In this document: positions 17,587-26,110 of the stretch, in pieces
How positions within the stretch are numbered: the stretch's first letter is position 1
Layout of the letters: each line of letters begins with the position of its first letter
Source of the DNA: Hydrogenibacillus schlegelii
Lineage (GTDB): Bacteria; Bacillota; Bacilli; Thermicanales; DSM-22653
Length of the DNA: 50,326 nucleotides
Direction: 5' to 3'
Assembly: GCF_001653195.1 (NCBI RefSeq)
Contig: NZ_JXBB01000008.1
Coordinates: forward strand, 1 to 50,326
Program-made: the position numbers and the translations under genes
Notes under the pieces: generated by a model
The model's database searches: none
What the model was told of the DNA's origin: nothing
Seen by the model: only the letters and a program-made list of their open reading frames with translations

Positions 17587-18762
17587 CTATCGCCGACGAC
17601 CCGGCGCGTCGGGGATCAAAAGGCGCATCCCGGGTCGGAGATCGTTCGCCGCCCGGTTGGCGGCCCGGATCGCTTCCGGCGCCACCCCGTACCGCTCGGC
17701 GATCGTCTCGAGCGTCTCCAGCTCGCGGACAAAATGCCAGATGAGCGGACGGCGTCCCCCCTCTTTGGCGCCGAACAGGCGCGTCCACAGGGACCCCGGC
17801 GAATCGGCGCCGGAAGGCGAATCGGCTTCGGCCGCATCCGTCGTCGAAGCCGCCGGCCCGACCGCCGGCGCTTCGCCGTGGCCCGGTTCGACGCAGGGAC
17901 CCCGACCGACCGCGCCGAAGGCGTCCGGCGGGCCGGCCGGACCGCCGGACGCCGGCACGAGGATCGGCTCGGAGCCGGCGGGACGGCCCGCCTCCGGGCG
18001 CCCTCCGCCCGAACGCGCCTCTTTCGGCGCCTCCGGCGCATCGCCATACGGCGCGCCGGCCGGACCGGGAGCCGGCGAAGCGTCCGGCGCGGCCCCGCTT
18101 TCCGGCGGGCGATCCGCTTCGGCGACCGCGGCCTCGCTTTCCGATGTCGGCGGGGATTCCGGGAACGCTTCCGGCTCCGACGCATCGCCGGCGTTTTCGA
18201 GCGAAGGCTCCGCCCCCGAAGGGGGCAGTTCTTCGATCCAGCCGAACGGACCCGGCGTCGCCTCTTCCCCGGCCGTATAAACGGGGTGCGGCCAGTGGCT
18301 CGTCGCCTCGAAGACGTCCTCCCGCTCCGCCTGGACCGGCTGAACGTACCCTTCGGCGGAGACGCCCTCGAGGTCGATCACCGCCCGGATGAGGAGCCGA
18401 TTCGGCGAAAGGAGCTCATACGCCAGGTCCTGGATGATCAGTTCGACGCCCGATTCGTCGACCCGTTCCCGGCCGAAGGCGATGTCGACCGGGATGCGGT
18501 AGTAGACGTGCCCTTTGCGGGCCTTTTTCGGCGTCACCGCCTCATCCAGGACGTCGGGGCGCACGTCGCCCTCCCCGGCGCCGGCCCGGTACTCGGCGGT
18601 AAAGGCGAGATGTCCCCGAAGGCGCAGGTGTTTCCCTTCATCGATGAGCTCCACATCCGGGATGAGCTCGACGCGTTCCATCCCCTCGATGTCCTCCAGC
18701 GGGACGTCGAGGGGAATCCGCTCCTTAAGCTCAAACGTCACCCGTCGCACCGCATCCTGCAC
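17587..18762 (-). CDS. spoVID: stage VI sporulation protein D, coat encasement protein
   Basis: This 391-aa protein has three parts. An N-terminal SpoVID domain (about 1-155) contains EDIEGMERVELIPDVELID and a repeated beta pattern (RGHLAFTAEY). The middle, about 160-330, is low-complexity Pro/Ala/Glu/Gly. The C-terminal region has SLWTRLFGAKEG followed by a LysM domain (about 341-387, TLETIAERYGVAPEAIRAAN). B. subtilis SpoVID has the same plan with an acidic middle and a C-terminal LysM, and it drives encasement of the forespore by coat proteins. GTG 18762 has GGAGG 8 bp before it; GTG 18771 is possible. Position between hemL/ispH and ysxE supports the call. Confidence 0.88.
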   Translation of the reverse strand: MQDAVRRVTFELKERIPLDVPLEDIEGMERVELIPDVELIDEGKHLRLRGHLAFTAEYRAGAGEGDVRPDVLDEAVTPKKARKGHVYYRIPVDIAFGRERVDESGVELIIQDLAYELLSPNRLLIRAVIDLEGVSAEGYVQPVQAEREDVFEATSHWPHPVYTAGEEATPGPFGWIEELPPSGAEPSLENAGDASEPEAFPESPPTSESEAAVAEADRPPESGAAPDASPAPGPAGAPYGDAPEAPKEARSGGGRPEAGRPAGSEPILVPASGGPAGPPDAFGAVGRGPCVEPGHGEAPAVGPAASTTDAAEADSPSGADSPGSLWTRLFGAKEGGRRPLIWHFVRELETLETIAERYGVAPEAIRAANRAANDLRPGMRLLIPDAPGRRR

Positions 18763-18924
18763 CGCGTCCACCTCCTGCCACCCGACCGGGATCTCCCGTA
18801 CACCTTACGGCAGAAGGCGGACGTTTAGACCTTCCCCGGCGCCCGAAAGCCCTGCTCGCGCCGCGATGAGGCGTCGAGGCGCTCGGTCGGGCCGCTCTCG
18901 CCACGGCCAGGTTCACTTCGTTGC

Positions 18925-19887
18925 TCAGTTGAGCACCCGGGTGCTCCGGGATGTCCTCGGCTGCGGCAAGATCGCCGGAAGGGGCAGCGGTTCCGGATGG
19001 CGCCACGTCTTGGGGTCGTCCGGATCGAACGCCTCGAGATAGCGGATGACGGCGTTCGTAATCGGCGTCGGCGTCGAGGCGCCGGCGGTGACGGCGACGC
19101 GCTTTTTGCCGATCAGCCACGCCGGATCGATCTCGTGCACGTTCGAGACCCGGACGGACGGCACCCCCGCGATCTTCTCCCCCACCTCGACGAGGCGGGC
19201 GGTGTTGTTGCTCCGAGGGTCGCCGACGACGATGAGAAGATCGGCGCCGCGGGCCTGGGTGGCGACGGCCGCCTGCCGGAGCTCGGTCGCCTGACAGATC
19301 TCGTTTTCCACCTCGGCGTGCGGATAGCGCCGGAGGACGGCCGCGATCAGATCTTCGACGTCCCACCGGCTCATCGTCGTCTGGTTGGTGACGAGGATGC
19401 GCCCCGCCGTGATCCGGAGGGCCTTCAGGTCTTTCTCCGTTTCGATGAGGTGGACCTTTCCCGGCGCGACGCCCATCGCCCCCTCCGGCTCCGGGTGGCC
19501 TTTTTTGCCGATGTAGATGACCTCGTAGCCCCGGGCGACCTTTTCGGCGATGAGCGCGTGGGTCTTCATCACGTCGGGGCAGGTGGCGTCGAGGACGACG
19601 AGGCCCTTTTCCGCCGCCCGGCGCCGGACTTCCGGAGAGACGCCGTGGGCGGTGAAGATGACCGTCCCGCGGTCGATCGCCTCCAGCGCCTCGAGCCGGT
19701 CCGGCGCGTCGACGGTCAGAACGCCGAGGGCGCGAAACGCCTCGACGACGTGCCGGTTGTGGACGAGCATGCCGAGGATGTGGATCGGCCTTGGAAGCGA
19801 CGGATCTTCCGCCGCCCGCCGGGCAAGGACCATCGCATCGACGACGCCGTAACAGTACCCCCGCGGGGTGATCTTTACGACCTCCAT
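18925..19887 (-). CDS. ispH: 4-hydroxy-3-methylbut-2-enyl diphosphate reductase
   Basis: This 320-aa Fe-S enzyme performs the last step of the MEP isoprenoid pathway, giving IPP and DMAPP. The three cluster cysteines are at C12 (RGYCYG), C103 (DATCPD) and C198 (EICQAT). Substrate histidines lie in LVHNRH (H43), TAHGVSPE (H81) and GHPEPEG (H131). Sequence segments follow the Bacillus IspH form closely ([20 protein letters not shown]). ATG 19887 begins the family N-terminus [18 protein letters not shown] lies about 12 bp upstream. It sits between hemL and spoVID, where B. subtilis has no gene. Confidence 0.95.
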   Translation of the reverse strand: MEVVKITPRGYCYGVVDAMVLARRAAEDPSLPRPIHILGMLVHNRHVVEAFRALGVLTVDAPDRLEALEAIDRGTVIFTAHGVSPEVRRRAAEKGLVVLDATCPDVMKTHALIAEKVARGYEVIYIGKKGHPEPEGAMGVAPGKVHLIETEKDLKALRITAGRILVTNQTTMSRWDVEDLIAAVLRRYPHAEVENEICQATELRQAAVATQARGADLLIVVGDPRSNNTARLVEVGEKIAGVPSVRVSNVHEIDPAWLIGKKRVAVTAGASTPTPITNAVIRYLEAFDPDDPKTWRHPEPLPLPAILPQPRTSRSTRVLN

Positions 19888-20053
19888 CGCCTGTACCCGC
19901 CCCTTTCTCGCCTTTGCCGGCCGACCGCGGCGCCTTTCGGCCGCCGGTCGCACCGGAGCCGTCGACCCGCCGTTTCCCCCCGGGCCCGTGCCCCGCTTCC
20001 CCGTTTGCCCGCCGGCCACGGCACGGCGGCAGAAACAAGCTCCCCGCGCCGCT

Positions 20054-21361
20054 TCAGCCGCCTAGGGCCGCCCGCGCCGCCCGGAACGCCCGCGCCGCCG
20101 CCTCGATCGTCCGGTCGATCTCCGCTTCCGTATGGGCGAGCGACACGAACCACGCCTCGTACGCCGAAGGGGGCGCGTAGACGCCTTCCGCGAGGAGGGC
20201 GTGATAAAAGGCCCGGAAGGCCGCCTCGTTCTGCCGCTTGGCGGAAGCGAAGTCGGTCACCGGTCCGTCAGCGAAAAACGGGGTCAGCATCGATCCCACT
20301 CGGTTTAACGTAAGCGGCACCCCCTCGGCTCGGGCGGCCTCCGCCAGGCCGTCGGCGAGCCGTCGGGAGAGGGCTTCGAGCCGCTCGTACGCCGCCGCGT
20401 CGAGTTTCCGGAGCGTCGCGAGTCCCGCGTGCATCGCGAGGGGATTTCCCGAAAGCGTGCCCGCCTGGTAGACTGGCCCGCTCGGCGCGACCTGCTCCAG
20501 GATCGCCCGACGGCCGCCGTAGGCGCCGACCGGAAGCCCGCCGCCGATGACCTTCCCCATCGTCACGAGGTCTGGCATGACGCCGTACAGCCCCTGAGCC
20601 GAATGGAAATGCACTCGAAAGCCGGTCATCACCTCGTCGAAGATGAGGAGCGCCCCGGCCGCGCGCGTAAGCGCCCGGAGTCCCTCGAGAAAGCCCGGCG
20701 CCGGCGGGACGACACCCATGTTCCCGGCGACCGGCTCGACGATGACCGCCGCGATGTCATCGCCGTAAGCGTCGAAAAGCGCCCGAACCGCCTCCAGATC
20801 GTTGTACGGCGCCGTGAGCGTAAGCTCCGCCAGCGCCCCCGGGACGCCGGGGGAATCCGGCAGCCCGAGCGTCGCCACGCCGGATCCGGCCTTGACGAGG
20901 AAGCTGTCGCCGTGGCCGTGATAACACCCGATGAACTTCACCACCCGCGAGCGGCCGGTCACCGCCCGGGCGAGCCGGAGGGCGCTCATCGTCGCCTCGG
21001 TGCCGGAGTTCACCATCCGGACCATCTCCACCGCCGGCATGCGGCGGATGACCTCCTCGGCCATTGCGAGCTCGACTTCCGTCGGGGCGCCGAAGCTCGT
21101 CCCCCGGCGGGCGGCCTCCGTCACCGCCCGGACGACGTCCGGGTCGGCGTGGCCGAGGATCAGGGGCCCCCACGACAGGACGTAATCGATGAAGCGGTTG
21201 CCGTCTTCGTCGAAAAGATACGGCCCTTCCCCTCGGACGATAAAAAGCGGCGGCCGACCGACGGCGCGGAAGGCCCGAACCGGGCTGTTGACGCCGCCGG
21301 GAAGAAGGCCGACCGCCTTTTCATAGAGCGCCCGAGAACGGCCGTCGCGCAACGTGTTCAA
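20054..21361 (-). CDS. hemL: glutamate-1-semialdehyde 2,1-aminomutase
   Basis: This PLP enzyme of about 435 aa converts glutamate-1-semialdehyde to 5-aminolevulinate. Motifs are [13 protein letters not shown] near the N-terminus, [39 protein letters not shown] and the PLP lysine in [16 protein letters not shown] (about residue 267). TTG 21361 was chosen because AAAGGAG lies 8 bp before it and it gives the usual N-terminal length; a GTG at 21385 is also in frame but lacks a site. In B. subtilis hemL is the last gene of hemAXCDBL; here it is separated from hemB by about 6 kb and has its own promoter. Confidence 0.95.
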   Translation of the reverse strand: MNTLRDGRSRALYEKAVGLLPGGVNSPVRAFRAVGRPPLFIVRGEGPYLFDEDGNRFIDYVLSWGPLILGHADPDVVRAVTEAARRGTSFGAPTEVELAMAEEVIRRMPAVEMVRMVNSGTEATMSALRLARAVTGRSRVVKFIGCYHGHGDSFLVKAGSGVATLGLPDSPGVPGALAELTLTAPYNDLEAVRALFDAYGDDIAAVIVEPVAGNMGVVPPAPGFLEGLRALTRAAGALLIFDEVMTGFRVHFHSAQGLYGVMPDLVTMGKVIGGGLPVGAYGGRRAILEQVAPSGPVYQAGTLSGNPLAMHAGLATLRKLDAAAYERLEALSRRLADGLAEAARAEGVPLTLNRVGSMLTPFFADGPVTDFASAKRQNEAAFRAFYHALLAEGVYAPPSAYEAWFVSLAHTEAEIDRTIEAAARAFRAARAALGG

Positions 21362-21415
21362 CGCCTCGGCTCCTTTCTGGGCCACGTTCGCCGCCCGTTG
21401 TCTGACCCTTCATCC

Positions 21416-21444
21416 ATTATGCCGGAGCCATGAATCGCTTGCAA
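21416..21444 (-). promoter_or_regulatory. sigma-A promoter of hemL
   Basis: On the minus strand TTGCAA (21444-21439), 17-bp spacer, CATAAT (21421-21416). It lies 55 bp before the chosen TTG and explains independent expression of the detached hemL. Confidence 0.75.
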
Positions 21445-21472
21445 GCCAGGGACCGACCATCTTATTCAGTCT

Positions 21473-21507
21473 GCTTCACGAACCGGTCGGTCCGCTTCAC
21501 GAACCGG
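21473..21507. repeat. 21-bp period direct repeat
   Basis: GCTTCACGAACCGG occurs at 21473-21486 and 21494-21507. A second short repeat, CTCATCGTCG, follows at about 21510 and 21530. They cover the stop codon of the interrupted frame described at 21497-21745. Confidence 0.7.
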
Positions 21508-21745
21508 CGCTCATCGTCGACGTCAACGCCTCATCGTCGGGTTCATAACACGCTTTCTCATCGAATGGGCCTTCCCGTCGAGCGAGAAACAAAGCGATGA
21601 TCCGGTCGATCGGCGTTCGTCCCATATCCACAGCAAAGACGGCGACGACGGCCGGCCAAACGCCTCCACAGCCGTTCTAATTCATGGCCGTCCCCAATGA
21701 GGCGACAAAGCCGGCGACGTTTTCGGGGATTTTCAACTTCGCCAT
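21497..21745 (-). pseudogene. amber-interrupted small reading frame, unknown
   Basis: On the minus strand ATG 21745 opens a frame of 83 codons including the terminal TGA, broken once by TAG after codon 22. The first part reads MAKLKIPENVAGFVASLGTA then MN; the second begins NGCGGVWPAVVAVFAVDMGR and continues TPIDRIIALFLARREGPF to a Glu/Asp-rich end. Composition is balanced (Ile, Phe, Asp, Lys) unlike the Arg/Pro-rich shadow frames nearby, so this is probably a decayed gene. I recognise no family. Stop readthrough or a sequencing error are alternatives. Confidence 0.35.
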
Positions 21746-21776
21746 GCATCGATCGATCGGCTTCAACGGCCCTCAA

Positions 21777-21968
21777 TCAAGCAGGACTGGCCCCGACGTC
21801 GGGATCTCGCGCTTTAAAATTCGGACGGCAGACGGAAATTGACTCCAGAACCCGGGTGAATCCAACGCCTAAGGAAACGCGCCGGGATCTGAGCCACGCC
21901 AAAACGAAAAGCGCGAGGGTGAGCGACACGGCATTCGCGGAGAAGGCCGCAATGACGTTAGGGTGCAT
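21777..21968 (-). CDS. possible small single-TM protein, 63 aa
   Basis: The frame starts with ATG 21968, overlapping the end of the ABC ATPase gene (stop at 21958-21960) by 11 bp, an arrangement that favours coupled translation. Residues 1-28 form one hydrophobic segment (IAAFSANAVSLTLALFVLAW) followed by basic residues and a short hydrophilic tail. No family is recognised. With an interrupted frame just downstream it may equally be part of a decaying region, so the call is weak. Confidence 0.3.
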   Translation of the reverse strand: MHPNVIAAFSANAVSLTLALFVLAWLRSRRVSLGVGFTRVLESISVCRPNFKARDPDVGASPA

Positions 21969-22788
21969 GGTCTTTTCCCTCCAGCTGGCTGAAGACGAGG
22001 CGGTCGTCGACGAACGTTTCCCCCCGAACCCGTTCGAAGGCCCGGAGAAGGTCGTCGATCTCCATCTGCGCCTTTTCCTCCGCCGAAAGATCGAGGACGA
22101 TCTCCCCGGCGTGCATCATGAGGAGCCGGTCGCCCATTCGGAGCGCGTGGGCCATGTTGTGGGTGATCATGAGGGTGGTGAGGCGCTTCTCCCGAACGAT
22201 CTTCTCCGTGAGCCGAAGGACGAGCTCCGCCCGCTTCGGGTCGAGGGCCGCCGTATGCTCGTCCAAAAGGAGGAGCTTCGGCTCGACGAACGTCGCCATG
22301 AGGAGCGAAAGGGCCTGCCGTTCCCCGCCGGAAAGCGTCCCGACCTTCGTCTCGAGCCGCGCCTCGAGGCCGAGCTCCAGCGTCGCGAGCGCCTCCCGGT
22401 AGAGGGCCCGCTCTTTGGCCCCGATGAACGACCGGAGCACCCGCCGGCGCCCCCGGCGATAGGCGAGGGCCATATTTTCTGCAATGGACAAGGACGGCGC
22501 CGTCCCCATCATCGGATCTTGAAAAACCCGGCCGATGAGGGCCGCCCGGCGATGTTCCGGCCAGCGGGTGATGTCGACGCCGTCCAGGACGATCCGGCCG
22601 CGGTCGACCGGGATGCGGCCGGCGATGGCGTTCATGAGCGTCGATTTGCCGGCGCCGTTCGAGCCGATGAGGATGACGAACTCCCCCGGGGCGATCGACA
22701 GGGTCACGTCCTTGAGCGCCCGCCGGGCGTTCGACGTCCCGGGATGGAACGTCTTCGACACCCGCTCGAGCCAAAGCCCGCCGGTCAT
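21958..22788 (-). CDS. ABC importer ATP-binding protein (TrpZ/LivF-like)
   Basis: This 276-aa ATPase has Walker A GSNGAGKST (about 43-51), Q-loop VFQDPMMGTAPSLSIAENMALA, ABC signature LSGGERQ and Walker B LLLLDEHTAALDP, followed by the H-loop THNMAHAL. An alanine replaces the usual serine/threonine after DEHT. Its ATG overlaps the permease stop (ATGA), so the two are translationally coupled. The partners (permease 22785-23801, lipoprotein 23956-25041) make a complete importer of the ABC_sub_bind class, related to the tryptophan-linked TrpXYZ systems. Substrate is inferred only from class. Confidence 0.88.
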   Translation of the reverse strand: MTGGLWLERVSKTFHPGTSNARRALKDVTLSIAPGEFVILIGSNGAGKSTLMNAIAGRIPVDRGRIVLDGVDITRWPEHRRAALIGRVFQDPMMGTAPSLSIAENMALAYRRGRRRVLRSFIGAKERALYREALATLELGLEARLETKVGTLSGGERQALSLLMATFVEPKLLLLDEHTAALDPKRAELVLRLTEKIVREKRLTTLMITHNMAHALRMGDRLLMMHAGEIVLDLSAEEKAQMEIDDLLRAFERVRGETFVDDRLVFSQLEGKDHAP

Positions 22789-23801
22789 CCTCCCTCCCCT
22801 CCTTTTTCCGCGGGCCGCACCCGGCCTTCCGCCTTGGGCCCTGCTCCGGCGCCGGCGCGGTCGGCCGCCGCCTGACGGCGGTCATCGCCGAAGACGGCAT
22901 CGGCGTCTTCCGCGTCCAGACGCCGCTGAAGGCGGCGTTTTTCCAAAATCGGCGGGACGACGAGGGCGACGACCACGATGAGCGCCGTGAGGAGCTTGAG
23001 ATCGTTCGGGTCGACGTTCAGCCGAAGGGCGGCGGCGATGACGAACCGGTAGGCGACGGCGCCGGCCGCCGCCGCGAGCGTCGCCCGGAAGATCGTCTGC
23101 GCGCCGATGAGGACTTCGCCGATGATGACCGAGGCCAGCCCGACGATGATCATCCCGATCCCCATCTGCACATCGGCGTAACCCTGGTACTGGGCGATGA
23201 GACCGCCGGAGAGGCCGACGAGGGCGTTCGAGAGGATGAGGCCGAGCAGGATCGTCCCGTCGGTGTCGACGCCGAAGCTCCGGATCATGGCCGGATTGTC
23301 GCCCGTCGCCCGGACGGCGGTCCCGAGATCGGTCCGCAAAAACCAGTCGACGGCGAGTTTCACCGCGAAGAGAAGCAGGAAAAACATCACCCCGAATACG
23401 ACGTGCCGGTCGACGCCGGCGGCCTGGGCCCATGCCTCGAGCTCGGTCTTGATGGTCTTCTCGTTGAGGAGCGACACGTTCGCCCGGCCCATCACCCGGA
23501 GGTTGACGGAATAAAGGGCGATCATCGTGAGGATCCCGGACAGAAGCCCATTGATCTTTCCCTTGGTGTGGAGAAGCCCGGTGATGAGCCCCGCCCCGGC
23601 GCCGGCCAAAGCCGCGACGGCCGCCGCCGCCCAACCGCTGACCCCGGCGACGACGAGGCTCGCCGCCACCGCCCCGCCCAGGGCGAAACTCCCGTCGACG
23701 GTGAGGTCGGGGAAGCTCAGCACCCGAAAGGTGAGATAGACGCCGATGGCCATGATGCCGAACAGAAGTCCTTGTTCCAGCGAACCGATCCAGAGGGCCA
23801 T
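22785..23801 (-). CDS. ABC importer permease (TrpY-like, branched-chain type)
   Basis: This 338-aa integral membrane protein has about eight or nine hydrophobic helices and the family pattern FPDLTVDGSFALGGAVAA near the N-terminus, TKGKINGLLSGILTM, and GTAVRATGDNPAMIRSFGV in the cytoplasmic loop that contacts the ATPase. The last ~50 residues are a charged, Ala/Gly-rich cytoplasmic tail, longer than in relatives. ATG 23801 has no convincing Shine-Dalgarno, so expression may depend on coupling or a weak site. A terminator-like hairpin separates it from the upstream lipoprotein gene. Confidence 0.88.
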   Translation of the reverse strand: MALWIGSLEQGLLFGIMAIGVYLTFRVLSFPDLTVDGSFALGGAVAASLVVAGVSGWAAAAVAALAGAGAGLITGLLHTKGKINGLLSGILTMIALYSVNLRVMGRANVSLLNEKTIKTELEAWAQAAGVDRHVVFGVMFFLLLFAVKLAVDWFLRTDLGTAVRATGDNPAMIRSFGVDTDGTILLGLILSNALVGLSGGLIAQYQGYADVQMGIGMIIVGLASVIIGEVLIGAQTIFRATLAAAAGAVAYRFVIAAALRLNVDPNDLKLLTALIVVVALVVPPILEKRRLQRRLDAEDADAVFGDDRRQAAADRAGAGAGPKAEGRVRPAEKGGEGG

Positions 23802-23897
23802 GGTAAGTCGGACACCCCGTTTTCTTCGTCATGAGACAGAGGCCCGTCCGCGAAAAAGGGCGCGATCGAAAGGCGCCTCACCGGTTCATTCGGGCAA

Positions 23898-23935
23898 AGA
23901 AAAAGAGCGGGCCGGCTCCCGGCACACCGGCCCGC
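23898..23935 (-). terminator. intercistronic terminator between lipoprotein and permease genes
   Basis: On the minus strand GCGGGCCGG (23935-23927) pairs with CCGGCCCGC (23915-23907), followed by TCTTTTTC. It probably stops most transcripts after the binding-protein gene, giving excess lipoprotein over permease. Confidence 0.8.
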
Positions 23936-23955
23936 CGGACGCCCGGCGGCGCCCA

Positions 23956-25041
23956 TCAATACGTCACGTCCGCCCGTTCGAGGAGATCCCGGGGGATCTC
24001 AAGGCCGATTTTGTCCGCTTCCGTCTTGTTGACGTAGAGTTTGAGCTCCTTCTGCCGTTCGATCGGCATCGACTCGGGCTTCGCCTCGCCCTTTAAGATC
24101 TTGATCGCCATCTCGCCGGTCTGATAGCCGAGCTTGTAGTAGTCGATGCCGTAGGTGATGAGCGCCCCTTCCTTCACCGAATCGCCTTCGGCGGCGATCA
24201 GGGGAAGCTTGGCCGACTCGGCGACGTCGACGACCGCCCGGATGGCGGAGACGACGGTGTTGTCCGTCGGGATGTAGAGGGCATCGACCTTGCCGACGAG
24301 CGATTCCGCCGCCTGCTTCACCTCGGACGTGTTCGTCACCGCCTTCGGCACGAGCTCAAGGCCGAGGGACGCGGCCGCCTCCTTCGCCATTTCGACCTGC
24401 ACGAGGGAGTTCGACTCGCCGCTGTTGTAGAGGACGCCGATGCGGTTGCCTTTGGCCAGCCGCTTGGCGAGCTCGAGCTGTTCCTTCACCGGATTCATGT
24501 CCGTCGTTCCGGTGACGTTCCGGCCGGGCCGCTCGAGCGACTCCACCAGGCCGGCGCCGACCGGGTCGGTGACGGCGGTGATGACGATCGGGATGTCCTT
24601 CGTCGCCTCGGCGACCGCCTGGGCCGTCGGCGTCGCGATGGCGAGGATGAGGTCGACCCGATCGGCGACGAACTTGTCCGCGATCTGCTTCGCCGTATCC
24701 TGGGATCCTTCGGCGTTCTGAATGTCGTACTTGACGGTCTCGCCTTCGACGTAGCCGCCGTCCCTGAGCGCATCGATAAAGCCCTGGCGGGCATTGTCGA
24801 GGGCGGGATGCGAGCGGATCTGGGTAATGCCGATCCGCTTCAACTCCGTCCCGGCCGACGCGCCGCTGGGTTCTCCGTTCTCCCCGGCCGTCGTGCCGCC
24901 CGAGGCCTGACCGTTCGCCCCGCTCTCTGAGGTCTTGCCGCCCGCCCCGGTGCCGCAGGCGGAGACGGCGACGAGGACGAGCGTGAGTGCGGCGAACGCC
25001 CCGAGCGCCTTGTGCCAACCCGACCATCCCCTGCGCCGCAT
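23956..25041 (-). CDS. ABC importer substrate-binding lipoprotein (ABC_sub_bind / TrpX-like)
   Basis: This 361-aa lipoprotein has a signal peptide with lipobox LVAVSAC (Cys29), then a Gly/Ser/Thr-rich linker to about residue 65. The two-lobed binding domain begins at KRIGITQIRSHPALDNARQGF. Typical family segments are ILAIATPTAQAVAEATKDIPIVITAVTDPVGAGLV, NVTGTTDMNPV and TDNTVVSAI. It captures the ligand outside the cell for the permease/ATPase pair. GGGGGAGG lies 9 bp before the ATG. Members of this family are placed in tryptophan, tyrosine or unknown uptake systems; the ligand is not determined here. Confidence 0.88.
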   Translation of the reverse strand: MRRRGWSGWHKALGAFAALTLVLVAVSACGTGAGGKTSESGANGQASGGTTAGENGEPSGASAGTELKRIGITQIRSHPALDNARQGFIDALRDGGYVEGETVKYDIQNAEGSQDTAKQIADKFVADRVDLILAIATPTAQAVAEATKDIPIVITAVTDPVGAGLVESLERPGRNVTGTTDMNPVKEQLELAKRLAKGNRIGVLYNSGESNSLVQVEMAKEAAASLGLELVPKAVTNTSEVKQAAESLVGKVDALYIPTDNTVVSAIRAVVDVAESAKLPLIAAEGDSVKEGALITYGIDYYKLGYQTGEMAIKILKGEAKPESMPIERQKELKLYVNKTEADKIGLEIPRDLLERADVTY

Positions 25042-25239
25042 GCGTACGGTCCTCCCCCGCTCTCCCGGGCGCCGATACCCGGTTCGTGCTGGATTTTTTT
25101 AACCTTTCCTTCTCCGCTGCCCCGCTTTTGCGGTGCCGCATTCGCGATTTCACCGCCCCTTTTCTGCGGAAAAGGGTCGACGCGGCAAAGCGGGACCGCC
25201 GCAAAGCGGTGGCGCTCTAAAACAAAAAATCTTGGATCA
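25042..25239 (-). other. structured ~190-nt 5' leader of the ABC importer operon
   Basis: The transcript leader contains CCGCTTTGCGG, a second CCGCTTTGCCGC within 20 bp, and CCGCAAAAGCGG about 50 nt further downstream; these can pair in alternative ways. A T-run-like TTAAAAAAAT lies near 25095. No T-box core and no riboswitch class could be recognised. Confidence 0.35.
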
Positions 25240-25268
25240 ATCATAGCAGCCCTGCGGCGCCGCCGCAA
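25240..25268 (-). promoter_or_regulatory. candidate promoter of the ABC importer operon
   Basis: On the minus strand TTGCGG (25268-25263), 17-bp spacer, TATGAT (25245-25240). The -35 is weak. Confidence 0.5.
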
Positions 25269-25304
25269 GCGGATTTTCTTGCAAAGTTTTTCCGGGCGCC
25301 CCCC

Positions 25305-25332
25305 TTGACCGGCCCCATGCATAGCGGATAAT
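25305..25332 (+). promoter_or_regulatory. sigma-A promoter of hsp20
   Basis: TTGACC (25305-25310), 16-bp spacer, GATAAT (25327-25332). No CIRCE palindrome or CtsR-type repeat is visible near it. Confidence 0.7.
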
Positions 25333-25338
25333 GGAGAA

Positions 25339-25527
25339 GGGAACCCTTTTTCTGCCGCTTTTTGGACGCGGGGCCGGGGCGACGCTCCGGAGACGGGCCG
25401 GGAGCCTTCGGCCCGCCCGGAAGCCCGAGAAGGCCGGCAGGCCCCGATCGGCGGGCCGGATGCTGCTCGCCCGCCCGGCAGCCGGGGCACCCCGACTTGA
25501 GGCCGAGCGAAGGGAGGAGGGGGTAGG
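25339..25527 (+). other. long GC-rich 5' UTR of hsp20
   Basis: About 190 nt lie between the expected start point and the ATG. The region has several strong GC hairpins (for example around 25400-25425, CGGGCCGGGAGCCTTCGGCCCG) and the ribosome binding site GGGAGGAGGGGG just before the ATG could pair with upstream C-rich tracts. It may be an RNA thermometer; nothing proves it. Confidence 0.35.
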
Positions 25528-25965
25528 ATGAGCCGTTGGTGGCCCGATCGCCGGCGCCGATCCAACTGGCCGGTGTGGGACGACGTCGAGGCGATCATGG
25601 AACGCTTCTTCGCCGAACCGCTGGCCGTCTTCGCGGGAACCGGCCGTTTCCGTACGGACATTCGGGAGACGGAAGACGCCTACATCGTCGAAGCCGAGCT
25701 TCCCGGCGTCGACAAAGACCACATCCAGATCCACTACGACGACGGCGTCTTAAGCATCACCGTCGAAGAGGCCGGCGGCGTCGACGAGGAGCGGGAGGCG
25801 TACGTCCGCCGGGAGCGGTACCGGGGCCGGCTGGAGCGGCATTTTTCCCTTGAGAACGTCGATCCGGACGGCATCCGGGCGACGTACAAAAACGGCCTGC
25901 TCACCGTCACGCTGCCGAAACTCAAGCGGACGCCGCCCAAAGGCCGGCGCATCGACATCGAATGA
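25528..25965 (+). CDS. small heat shock protein, Hsp20/alpha-crystallin family
   Basis: This 145-aa protein is an ATP-independent holdase chaperone. The alpha-crystallin domain runs from about 42 to 138: RTDIRETEDAYIVEAELPGVDKDHIQIHYDDGVLSITVEE, then FSLENVDPDGIRATYKNGLLTVTLPK, where GLLTVTLPK is the conserved C-terminal signature. The N-terminal arm is short and Arg/Trp-rich, and the C-terminal tail RRIDIE carries the I-x-I oligomerisation motif. It is monocistronic with its own promoter and terminator. It lies between the ABC importer and a tnpB element, a segment inserted between hemB and hemL. Confidence 0.95.
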   Translation: MSRWWPDRRRRSNWPVWDDVEAIMERFFAEPLAVFAGTGRFRTDIRETEDAYIVEAELPGVDKDHIQIHYDDGVLSITVEEAGGVDEEREAYVRRERYRGRLERHFSLENVDPDGIRATYKNGLLTVTLPKLKRTPPKGRRIDIE

Positions 25966-25976
25966 TCGACGAAAAA

Positions 25977-26005
25977 GCCGCCCGGACCCTCCGGGCGGCT
26001 TTTTT
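25977..26005 (+). terminator. Rho-independent terminator of hsp20
   Basis: GCCGCCCGG (25977-25985) pairs with CCGGGCGGC (25991-25999), followed by six T. The left boundary of the TnpB element lies immediately downstream. Confidence 0.92.
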
Positions 26006-26011
26006 ATAGAA

Positions 26012-26058
26012 CGCCGCGGGAAGACCCGCCTCCTTCAGGGGGCGGGATGAAAGCGGCG
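26012..26058 (+). repeat. left-end hairpin of the tnpB element
   Basis: Outer arms CGCCGC (26012-26017) and GCGGCG (26053-26058); inner arms CCCGCC (26025-26030) and GGCGGG (26041-26046) with CCTTCAGG in the apical part. It is similar in arrangement and in the GGGATGAAAG segment to the hairpin at 112-156. Confidence 0.75.
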
Positions 26059-26110
26059 CTTGAACATTTGTACGAATTTCGGTATCCTCGCCTTAAAGGA
26101 GGTGAAAAGC

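Noticed and set aside
21473-21540. CRISPR-like short repeats
   Set aside because: Only two copies of a 14-bp unit at 21-bp spacing, overlapping a reading frame end; no array.
25042-25260. T-box before the tryptophan-type importer
   Set aside because: No AGGTGGTACCGCG-like core on the minus strand and no matching terminator; only short inverted repeats are present.
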